From contig NC_058338.1 in the NCBI RefSeq assembly GCF_905475395.1, positions 40,087,935 to 40,151,934 of the forward strand: DNA of 64,000 nucleotides, given 5' to 3'. This DNA is from Chrysoperla carnea (taxonomy: Eukaryota; Arthropoda; Insecta; Neuroptera; Chrysopidae). The notes under the pieces were generated by a model, which saw only the letters and a list, made by a program, of their open reading frames with translations, was not told where the DNA came from and searched no databases. The translations under genes were made by a program, and so were the position numbers. This document shows positions 33,815 through 44,900 of the stretch, in pieces. The number at the start of each line of letters is the position of its first letter. Position 1 is the stretch's first letter.

Positions 33815-35651
33815 ATGAAAACGTTAATATTCTTATATTTAACAATTAATGTTATGTTATTAACATATGAAGGAAACTGTCAAATTTTAATTTCTTCGCG
33901 GGACAGGCAAGAAGTAAAAAAATCGCAATCACAAGTATCTTTGTCTGAATATCAAGAACAAACATTAGAAGATTTAATTGATTCAGTTTTTGATATAAAT
34001 CAAGAATCACAACAATCTGAAACTATTTATTTGAATAAAACTTCAAATGAACAAAAATCTTCTAATCAAATAGAAAATTGTAAATGTGTACCACGTAATC
34101 ATTGTAAAATTGAACAGTAAGTAAAAAAATCTTTAAAAAAATCAGTTAAAAGCTATCGAATTTTTAATGTGGACAATATTAAAGAAGTCCGCTATCGCGG
34201 CTAGAAATGTAGCGAGGCAAGTCAAAGAGTCAGTAACGGGCAAGTTTGGTTTGCCTAACTTTCGCAAGCCTAGTTTGCGCCGCACTAGATCTATGGTAGG
34301 AAAAACGAACATACACACGCCAAAGAAATTTTCAAATTTGGTAGTGATTCCGAAATCCTGTGGTATTGCTACACGGAGTTGCCGAAGTTCGGCTTGCCAA
34401 ATTTGGGTGTAACTAAGGAAATCTATAGCATTGCTGAAGTTCGGCATACAATTAGAAATGAAAGTGGGGGTTGTCCTACACATCACGAATATACTTTTTA
34501 GATAGCTTTTAACTCTAAGAGCTTTTCTTTTTTTTGTGAAATATTTTACAAAAACCTTATTAAAGTTGTTCAGCCATCTCGTTATATGTGTATCATTCCG
34601 CATTTCAAGATATTTCGAGATTACATTTATATTTTAAGTGCGATCTTTAGGAAACACTGTTTACGAGTAAACTCTTTGATATAATGAATTTTTTTTTAAT
34701 TGCTTCAGAATAAGAACCGGCTCTTGTACTAGTAACGATGTTTTATGCTGTATCGAAACTATTCATACAACAACGCCAAGAGTTTCACCAAGTCCACAGT
34801 TTATTTCTGGTGGGTGTGGGATAAGACAGCCTGAAGGTGTTGGTTTTCGTGTAGCTAGTAAAAAAAATGAAGCATTTTTCGGTGAATTTCCATGGATGGT
34901 TGCTATTTTGTTTGAAACTACTCTTGAGGGCAATCATAAATTTAATATTTATCAATGTGGAGGATCATTAATTCATCCAAAAGTTGTATTGACTGCTGCG
35001 CATTGTGTCAACAATCAAACTAATCATAAATCGTTAAAGATACGCGCTGGAGAATGGGATACTCAAACTGTGAATGAATTATTTTCACATCAAGATCGTA
35101 AAGTTGCTTCTGTCCAAATCCACGAAGAATTTGTTAATGGACGATTATATAATGATATAGCACTATTATTTTTAGAAACGCCTGTGGAAATTTCTGAAAA
35201 CGTTGATGTTGTATGTTTACCCCCAAAAAATGTACAAATTGATTTGTCAAAAAAATGTATTGCTACTGGATGGGGTAAAGATGCATTCGGTCAAGAAGGC
35301 CAGTTTCAAGTGATTTTGAAAAAAATTGAATTACCTTATGTACCACGGAAAGAGTGTATAGAATCGTTACAAAAAACACGTTTGGGTAAAACTTATAAAT
35401 TACACGAGAGTTTTCTATGTGCCGGTGGTGAACCAGGAAAAGATACTTGTAAAGGTGATGGCGGCAGTCCTTTAGTATGCCCAATTCGTAATAAAGCAAA
35501 TCAATATCAACAAGTTGGCATCGTGTCCTGGGGTATTGGATGTGGGGAAATCAATACCCCAGGGGTTTATGTGAACATACCATATCTGAGAGATTGGATC
35601 GATGAAAAAATGCTGGCTAACAATCTTAATCAAAGTACTTACATATCTTAG
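33815..35651 (+). CDS. Clip-domain serine protease homolog (SPH), catalytically dead
   Basis: A secreted, non-catalytic chymotrypsin-fold protein of the masquerade/PPAF-II type; in insects such proteins act in haemolymph cascades as cofactors for prophenoloxidase activation. Two exons are read, 33815-34116 and 34709-35651, in frame, 414 aa. Residues 1-22 are a signal peptide (LIFLYLTINVMLL core). A Gln/Ser-rich stretch follows, then six Cys (CKCVPRNHC ... GSC ... LCC) as a short clip domain. The protease domain has His in LTAAHC and Asp in NDIALL, but the active site reads CKGDGGSPLVCP, with Gly in place of the catalytic Ser. This is the usual SPH signature. The clip domain has only about 10 residues between Cys3 and Cys4, shorter than usual, so a small exon could have been missed, though phases agree without one. 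Confidence 0.93.
34144..34514. mobile_element. MITE in the SPH intron, perfect 14-bp TIRs
   Basis: AGTTAAAAGCTATC at 34144-34157 is the exact reverse complement of 34501-34514, and weaker inverted similarity continues inward. The 371-bp interior is GC-richer than the flanks, with repeated 'aagttcgg' and 'gccgaa'-type segments. It occupies most of the 592-bp intron. Open frames on both strands (34167-34412, 34603-34142) lie inside it and are not genes. A target duplication is not evident. Confidence 0.78.
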
Positions 35652-37999
35652 CAAAAAAGAACAATATACAATTGTTTGATATACTTGTTGTTGTGGAAAG
35701 CCAAAAATTAGTTGTTTCATAATAATTTATAATTAAAAAGTTCCAAAAACTAATCAAAAAGTTTGATGTAGTTTTAACGTTGCTCACAAAACTTTTACGA
35801 AAACTTTGTATCACAAAGAGATAAGATAACATTTTTACATAAATCTATATGTTACTTACCATATACAAAGTAAATAGGTAAAGTATAGAAATTATGAAAA
35901 AATAATTATCGGATTTTCGCCAATTTATTTACGTAAATTTTGAAATTCACAACAACCAAGTTATTTCTTTAGGAATCATATTAAATTATGAACAAGTAAT
36001 ATAAAAAGCTAATTATTTACTAAGTTTGAACAATAAGGACAATAAACGAATTAGACGAAAAATAAAAGCTTTTAAAAAGTAGTGTAATAATTTATTTATT
36101 CTTTTAATAATAGTTCTGTAGACATTTTTTCTGTATTATTTTATAATAAATCATATAAGAATTTTAAACATTACTTTTTAGAATATTTAGAAACATTACA
36201 TAAAAAAAATTCCAAATTGGAAACAGGAAAATATTATTTATTCCAGCATGGAGGAAAATATTTCTTTTATGTTAATTTATTCAATTTGGGAGCTATTTCC
36301 TAGAATTCCTGCCTTTTCACAAACCAAACGTTGAAACTTTTCTAATAAAATTAACTCAAGATTATTAAAATTTCTGATAATTCTGAATAACGATCAGACA
36401 GGCGTTCATGTTAATTAATTTGAAACAACAAGGACTCTCCGCACGATTAGATAGCCTGTGAAACTTTTTCAAACCATTTTCTGTGAAAACCCACAGATTT
36501 GTCGGATCTTTCTGGTCAAAAGCTCTCACAGCTTTAACATACAAACTAACAACACAACACAATATAATACAACAAGTGTGAAAACATTGGATAAGTATGC
36601 ATGACTATGATCAGCAGTGAGTGTTACACACACGGTAGCGGTGTATTTTGGTCAGAATGATCCGAAGAATATTTTGGTCAGAATTTAATTACAGCTACTT
36701 TTAGTTTTTACTGCATAAAATAATTGTAGTATTAGTTTAAAAAAGACATACTCTTGAATTAGTAGTCAACCCAATATGTAAGTACATTACGTTTGGTTTT
36801 ATTAGTATATTTATTATGACATAACATACAAATTGCATTATACTTACTTTAAATTATCTTTGTTTTCTTTAACTTCTGATAACTTTCACAACAAATACAA
36901 ATTGACAATTATAAAAAGATTTATGCATTTTCTTAAAATTCATGGCAACTTGATCGATTGAAAAAGTTTTAGTTTCCTAGGTAACATAGATGTCGGTTTT
37001 TCGTGCCTGTTGCAGTTGTTTTTTTGGTTTTAACTTCCAACCAGCAAACAAATATCGTGCGATAGGTAACATAGTTCCAAAACTCTGTGACTCTTATTAA
37101 CAAAAATCGATCATAATGCGCATAATATAATAAATAGCTGGCTGGCATTTGATCTATGACATGTTATACAATACTTTTCTACTGAAAAATGAGAAAGTTA
37201 TCTAATAATAATAGTAGGTATTATTTTTGTAGGTATTCATATTTATATTCATAATCATAATATATAATGTAATATAATGGATGACATTGAATCGAACCCT
37301 ACTTCTTTTAATAGTTTTAAATAAATAAATAATAGATAAAAAAATACAATCGCTGAAAAAACACATTCACTCTCATCCGCAGTAACAACACCGTGTTTAT
37401 TATTAAATATAATAATAAATTTCATCTTATACTACTTAGTTGTAGCCGTTCGTCACATAAGTGGCTAAAAAATAACTAATTTCATTATTATGAAATAAGA
37501 TATTTATCGTGTTATACAACAATCAAGTGATGTTAACAATTAATTCGGTTATAATGATTATATGTTTAATCGATGAAATGTGATTTTATTAATTTTTATA
37601 TTAGTAAGAATAATTTGGGTTTTTTTTTTTTTTTTAATTCCTAAGTATAAATTAATTTATAAAATAATGGAATAATATTATCTTTAAATTGTGTTTAATC
37701 ACATTGTGAGATTTAATTATACACGTGTGCGGAAAAATTGTGTTTTATATCAGTGGTGTAGTGAATTTTCTTGTTAGAGAAGGATAAAGTTTTCAGTTTA
37801 TTTTAATCCCGTCTAACCACAAGCCAGCATAAAAGTGGTTAAATATTAAAATAAAAAATGTTTAATAAAATAATGAACGAGAAAAGTGCCATTAAGAGAA
37901 TGAATACATCTATTTAACGACTAACATAATATGAAGGAAAACCGTCTATGCTAGAGGCATAAACTATGAGAACACATCATACAAGGAAATTTTTACGAA
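35652..37999. other. SPH 3' flank and intergenic, no gene seen
   Basis: AATAAA at 36041-36046 may be the SPH polyadenylation signal, about 390 bases after the stop. A phrase 'tattttggtcagaat' occurs twice near 36645-36690. The rest is AT-rich with no supported feature. Confidence 0.45.
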
Positions 38000-38005
38000 A
38001 GTGCC

Positions 38006-38085
38006 GTGTACCTATATTGTACTGCGCATTATAATTTCTTTTAAGTATTTCGTAGAAGAAATTATGATGCGCAGTACCTATACAC
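38006..38085. repeat. Strong short hairpin
   Basis: The arms at 38006-38040 and 38056-38085 pair almost perfectly around a 15-nt loop. The inner 21 nt pair fully, allowing one G-U, followed by 'gtgta/tacac' at the base with a small bulge. It could be a tiny MITE or a transcribed hairpin. Further 'aagaatttcttg'-type inverted bits follow to about 38145. Confidence 0.6.
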
Positions 38086-39004
38086 TTCAAGAATTTCTTG
38101 AAAGAATTGCGATTAATCATTTCGTATAAGAAATTCTTATAAAATGACTTCTCAGCCTATAGAAGAAGGGCGGCCTTTGGTATAGTTTAGCACGGAGCAC
38201 TGATTGTGTTAATGACGTGTTATCTATATTTAATATGCAAATAGCGCACTTTTCTCAACACCAATTACTTTTGGTTCCATTAATAAGAACATTTTGGGAA
38301 AATTTATTCTGGCCTCTATTTATTGATTTTTGAACCAAACTGGGTTCAATTTTAGCTTTATACTCTTGAGCTTTGAAAAATGGGAAATAGAAATCATAAA
38401 AAAAATGTTTTTTGGAGTATCTCATTTAAATAGTTCAATTATTTTTAGAAGGGAATGGGAAAATGTAATTATACCGAAAACTCAAGTCAAAATAAATGAA
38501 ATGTACCCTTGATACTCTTTTTGACGGAGAGTTATTGTATTAAGTTTGTCACCACAATTTTTTCCGTTTATTTTTTGAACATACAACATTTTTGTACGAA
38601 ATATTCAAATAACGTTTAATAAGAACATTGATGAAATTCTTTTTACCTTTTTGGATTACGTAATAATGTTGCATCATTCTATATATTCCTCAGGCGTATC
38701 GCCATTTTTTGTGTGGGTTGCATCAAGGATATATATTTATATATTAAATAAAATCTATAAGTAACTTTTATGGTGAAAATTAACCAAATTTTTGGTATAC
38801 CTATATAGGTTATAAAGATACCACCATAAAATCCTTACAAATGAAATTTGTAAAACTGAAAATGTTGGAATTGAAAAAATTTCGATATCTTCCTTGGTTT
38901 TCGAAATATCGAAAGTTGAATTATTAAATAAAATTTTCAATTTTTGATATTTTGAAAATTATTGCAGATATCGAAAAATTTTATCCAAAATTGGAATACA
39001 ACTT

Positions 39005-39440
39005 TAAAATTTTTTTAAGAATCCTCTTAAATATTCATTGGTGGAAAAAAAATTTATAAAGAAAAGTTTTCAGATAAGAATGGTTAAAGTTACTTTATCG
39101 ATTTGAAATTTGAATATGTTGTAGGTTTTCATATTCTACCTGCTCTGTGTACTGATTATTTTTCGAAAATTATGTTAATTTTCCTCATTTTTCATTGTTC
39201 ACATCCACGTACAGTGAAATAAGAAAAAGTACCTGGATGTGAACAATTAAAATTGGGTAAATTAACAGGATTTTTGATAAAATAAACATATTCAAATTTC
39301 AAATCGATAGAGTAAAGGGTATGTATAATCAGAGTGCTTGAAATTCAGTTGTAACTTTAACCATTCTTATCTGGCAAATCGCTTTTCTTTATAAATTATT
39401 TTTCCCACCAATGAATATTAAGAAAATTTTTTAAAATTAT
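39005..39440. repeat. Large fold-back element
   Basis: The left arm (39005-39207) and right arm (39234-39440) are inverted copies with several conserved blocks: 'aatattcattggtgg', 'aaagaaaag', 'aagaatggttaaagtta', 'atcgatttgaaatttgaata' and 'attgttcacatcca'. The loop is about 26 bp. The total is about 435 bp, and it is non-coding. Confidence 0.85.
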
Positions 39441-40840
39441 TATAAAATTTGACGCCAATCAAGGAATGATTTCACGCTAATCAAAAATGTGTAAGTATAG
39501 AACAGTCTTAACGAAGTTAGTTACTCTCTTTATTTGTCGCAGTGCTTGTTTATATAATGATCATAACTTTAAAACGTAATCAAAAAGTGAAATTACTATA
39601 AACGGGAATTAGATGATTAAAATAATTATTGAGAGACAATTTATATGTTCTTAAGCACTGTAGTTACCAATACCTAAGACAATATGACATATTCATGGTT
39701 CTATTCACATTACATTACCATATCTATATTATATAAATTAATTTTATAAAATCACAGTGTTAGTTTGTACCAACGGAATGCAACTATACTTGATATAATG
39801 TTTTAATATTGGTTATGATTAAAATCTGAATATGTGAATTTGAATAATACACATTTCTAACTCTAAAAATAGGCGGGAAGCTACTGTTAACAGCCAGACT
39901 CTGTTAATTTTGGTACAAATACGGTCAGATTATGATGTATTAAATCGTATCCTTGGAATATGTAACGTCTAATCGAATTATTCGAAAAATATTTGCCGTA
40001 CAGGTTGTGAAAACATATAATAACATTACTTTTGGCATACAGGTAGAAGATGGCTTTGTCGATTTAAGTCCAAATGCACCCACTTTTTAATTTTTGAAAG
40101 AAATTAAGGATCGTTTAAAGTTATAAGGATCTTTCGTCCTACATAGGTATACCAATGAATTTGCACTGTTTAATATTTCCATAATATTAATAGGTATAAT
40201 AAGTCGTAATTCGATTCTACGTTCCAAGTTTGAGAATATGATTTAAAAAACTCAAACGTAATTTTTTGCAGTTAAAAAACTCAGCTCAAAGTCTAATTTA
40301 AACTTAATTTCATATTACAACATGGATGTATGAATATACCTAATGTACATTACATGTTATGTAAATTAGCTAACCAAATAATTATTAACAGTCGAAATAT
40401 TGACATCCAATTAAAAATTCCTAGGTCATCGGGCTTTTTCTTATTATTTTATGGTTCAAAGTTGGCTGAAAAAATGATGAATCATATAGGTTATCTTTTT
40501 CAATTGGATATTTCTATCAAAAAATCACAGTGTGATAAAAAAATTATGTAAAATATTTAGACAATCTTGCAGTTTATAATAATGCCATAAAAATATAAGG
40601 TTGCCGATGATATAAGAACAAAATTTTAATTTAATCGAAGTTCCATCATTTGATGAACAGAGACTATAGTTAGAGTATTGATGATTGAAGAGTCATATCT
40701 ATATTATCAAATTTATAAGCATCACTTGCACACAATATATTATATATTTTTGTAGTTGCGTGGTATTGTAAAGCTAAAAATAACTCATTACTTGACTACA
40801 AAGCATGTATTTGGTTTATATGTATGTACCGGTCAAAGTT
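39441..40840. other. Intergenic, no gene seen
   Basis: AT-rich. The short open frame at 40330-40551 has no family resemblance. Confidence 0.45.
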
Positions 40841-41130
40841 TAGGTTAGGTTTGGTTAGGTTATATTGGCTGTCCACGAAGGACACACTTTGGCTATAGAT
40901 CCCATTCTGATACCATATATGTGTTTTACCACCTTTCCGCTGATAATTTCATTTGTCAGCTCCACAATTTTAGAGGCTGAGTTCACTTGCTTCATGCATA
41001 TACCATGCACTACACCAGTCCATCACAAATATTAATGAAATTAATTTTGTTGCGATGGCGGGAATCGTACCCGCTACCCTAAGCATACCGTGGACGGAAT
41101 TGGTTACGCTTTAGCCAACTGAGCTCATTT
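40841..41130 (-). mobile_element. tRNA-derived SINE, copy 2
   Basis: Minus-strand SINE with head at about 41040-41130 (A-box-like 'gagctcagttggctaaagcg', B-box 'gggtacgattccc'), the same body as the copy at 9240-9526, and a longer tail containing repeated 'aacctaacc' at 40841-40860. No clear target duplication was found. It lies 0.8 kb upstream of the DUF4789-like gene. Confidence 0.85.
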
Positions 41131-41821
41131 GTAGCCCGAAAAGTATCCTCTTCGATAGGAGGACAAAATTTCACACTTTATTTCGAAATTAATATTTTCC
41201 TTAAGGATATTTTTGCACTAGGATATTTTTAACGAAAACACTTTGAGTAGGATATTTTAATAGGTATGCGACCAGTTTTTTCCGATTTAAGTCCGCTGTT
41301 CTTCATTAAAAACATCGGATGTTTTGAGGAAGTCTCCTTGTATAGAATGCGTTAAATCGAAATATGTATATTATATTAAAACAAAATAACCTTGTATTTC
41401 TGAATTAGCATTTTGTTTGAAGGTTTTTATTTGAAACGTTTTTATTTAATTTCTATAATATGTTTTCACAGTGAACGACTTTAAAAATTAATTTTATTCA
41501 TTGAAAGTTTAGGAATTGCCTTTATAAGAGATAAGAGTGTCTGTATAAAAAAAATCAGTCAATATAATTTATTTTATTATAGTTAAAAGCAGCGCAAAAA
41601 GGTCATGATCGTGGATCTTGGCAGCAGTAAAAAGATATTTAAATACAATATTAGATAAAATATAAATTACAATTTGTGTTGTTAGTGAATGTTATTGCAA
41701 AATATTTTGTTATTCTTCTCTTATTTAAGTAAATATGTGATTAATCAATTATTTCTACATTGCAGTGCAGTGCGCGCGGTGTTGATTTAATAATTTAAAA
41801 AAATTAAAAAAACAACTAATT

Positions 41822-41908
41822 ATGTTGTGGTTAATTAATTATAATAACAATAGCTGGAAATATAAAATCAATTTTTTCAAATTAAGTGTAAATAATTATT
41901 TATTTTGA
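41822..41908 (+). promoter_or_regulatory. Possible upstream ORF of the DUF4789-like gene
   Basis: A 28-codon ATG-to-TGA frame ends 32 bases before the main start codon at 41941. If the transcript begins upstream of 41822, this uORF could reduce translation of the main frame. The transcription start is not known. Confidence 0.3.
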
Positions 41909-41940
41909 TAAAAATATTTTTAGAATTATTAGACTGGAAA

Positions 41941-44900
41941 ATGATTAGAATTGATTTTCTTAAACGTAAGTATGATTGAATAATTTATTTATATAATTTT
42001 AAAAAGAATTATGCAAATTATATTTTATTGAAAATAAGATAAATATGTGCAATAAAATTTATTCAAATGAAAATATTTGATCTAAATTGTAATTTGAAAA
42101 ATTATATTAAATTAATTTTTAAGATTAATACACATTAATATAATACATAATTAATTATTATGTATATTAAAACAATTAGGTACACATTAAAATTTCTCTT
42201 ATCAGCTTAATGAATAATCTTAACGCTCAGTTAATGATTATAGATAAAACGAAAAATTTGTAGCCGGGGAAAATAATGATACCAAGATTTTATCAAAGTT
42301 AACCATTTTTGTAGCTTTATTCTAATTTTTTGTAATAAGAGCTACCATGAATGACATTTCTTTTAAATGCATGCTTTGCAGAACAACATTAATAAAAAAT
42401 AAATTATATTTAAAAATTAAAATTTATAGCTTCAGAATGAAGTAATGTATAATTAGAATATCTCCTCTTCAAGGTTTTGTTAATTAAAGGAGATGGTCAA
42501 AGATTATTTGAAAACTTTGATAATCTTAAAACTTGCTTGAAAGTTTTTGAATAAATTCTATAAAATTGAGGAAAAACGTGACAAATTTAAAATAAATAAA
42601 GGTTTTTCCAGCTATAAAAAAGATTGGAAAAACTAAAATATATAAAATAAATAGATTTTTAGGAAATTATATTAACAAATTTTAATAGAAGATTTTTCGC
42701 TTTAAATTCCATGTTTATGACAATAAAAATATGATACTATAATAATATAAACATATGACAAATGGGAAAAAATAAGATATACATACATTAGGAAATTTTA
42801 CGCTCGATAACTCCGTACTGACCGACATTTCTAAAAATCAACGATATTTTCATGTAGTATGAGTGAAGTTTAGTATAAAAATAAATATACGATAGAATAT
42901 TTAGATCCCAACCTTCTTTTTTATTCCATGGCTTTGTAACCAATGATTTGAGGAAATTAATATCATTTTGAGTTTTCCTATCTGAAATTCATATTATTTT
43001 AAACAATAAAAATTGAAACACCAATACAAATTTGTGGATTCAGTTGGAAAATTTGTGGATTCAAAAAAAGGTTTATCCAATCAAAATTTCGTTAGGTGAA
43101 GTATAGGTTGGCAAAAGCATTCATTAAAAATAACAATTGGTGATAGGTATAGAGAGAGCAGCAATACTTTGAGAAATACATATGATTTTAAAATCTGTTT
43201 CTATACTCCATTAGTGTTTTTACGCTAATGTGCCAGATTATTCAAATATTGCGGTAGCGGTATTAAATTTTCAACGGAAATACTCCTTTGAATATCTTTG
43301 AATGAACTTCGTATAACTCAAAATGAATCGTATAACTCGAAAATTTCCGAATTTCATATTTTAATAGAAATATAACATGTTCAGATTTTGTAGGTACCTA
43401 TATTACAAGCGATATTCAAAATTTAAAAATTATTCGACAAATTTTTCGGGTACGGAACCCTAAACTCGCACTTGAAACATAGCTAGAAATACTCTCCATT
43501 TAATTACATTTCAAACGCAACAAAACAAATCAAAATCGGTTCATCCGTTCAGGATCTACGATGCCCCAGACAGACAGACAAACACACAGATATATATAGG
43601 TCAAACTTATAACACCCCTTTTTTGGTTCGGGTGTTAAAAATAAAATAAATAGTTTCCACAAACTTTGAACCACCTAATTATTTATATTTATTTTAAATT
43701 GATTACTTTTTTGTAGTAATAATTAGTAGAAAGAATTGATGGGTAGGTATTTAATTCATTTGTGATTTTGTAATGAGGAAATCCTGTCTATTATTAATAA
43801 ATTGTTTTGTTGTTTGCCATAAATTTTATTTTAATTTATACTTTCATGTGTGTAGTATATTAATGGAGTTATTTAAATATAATTTTACTAAAAAATTTAG
43901 CTTAACGAAACATGAAATAGTTTATTTCTATATAAATTCTAGATAAAATTTTTCAATTGATGGTCCAACAACAATGCTAACTCGATTTTAAGATTTGTGA
44001 ATCTAGAATATCATTCCAACCTAACAACTCATTTTAATAAATTCAAACCCAAATCAATATATTTAGAAATCCGCCGTTTGGAATTTTAAGAGTGAATTCA
44101 ATTTTCTTTGTAAATATTTGCTTTATATAATCTCTATATATTATAAATGCGAAAGTAAGCATGTTTGTTTGTTTGTTACGCTTTCAGGCTAAAACTAGCG
44201 TATGGTTTTTAATAAAACTGTACCTACAGCAATATAGCTGATATATCAGAATAACACATGAGATATAATTTAAAAAGATATATTAATAAAAAATTTAAAA
44301 ATGAATTTAATTTGACAATACTCAATGAATAATTACTATTATACATTAAAAAAAATAGAAAACCATACATATATTTTACCTGCGTAAAACAATCCTTACC
44401 ATTATTTCGAGTGTTATAGAAAGGGGATAAGCGAGAGCAATCTTTATCAATCTTTACTTTTAAACCCAGCGAAGCGGGTAGGTATCACTCTAGTTTTCAA
44501 TACAATTAAGCTAATAGATTTTTTATATAATAGATTTATTAAATTAAATGACCGTTTCACTGGTAGAAACAGTTTTGCAGCGAAACTACCTTCTAGTTCT
44601 AGTTGTAACTTTTAGTGTCTAATAGTAGTTCATTGTTTTTTTTTTGTAAGGAAAATCTTTACGAATTTAAATCTTTTATGAAGTAGTAATAATTACTACA
44701 GGCTAATTTGGTGATTCTATCACCAGTGGTGTAATGGCTGCTTTAGGGCGATATACGTCACATTCCCTGTGGTTTTATTTAACAAGTAAGTGAATATCTT
44801 ATACTTATTGAAAATTAAAGAAAAAACTCCAACCCGATTTATAGCGAATAACTTCTGATTTTTACGATCCTTATACCGTATAGTTTTTTACTAACTTTAC

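Noticed and set aside
34142-34603. 153-codon minus-strand frame in the SPH intron
   Set aside because: It falls in the MITE with 14-bp TIRs and reads its GC-rich interior.
37280-37305. Minus-strand B-box-like 'gggttcgattc'
   Set aside because: No A-box or acceptor stem on the 5' side.
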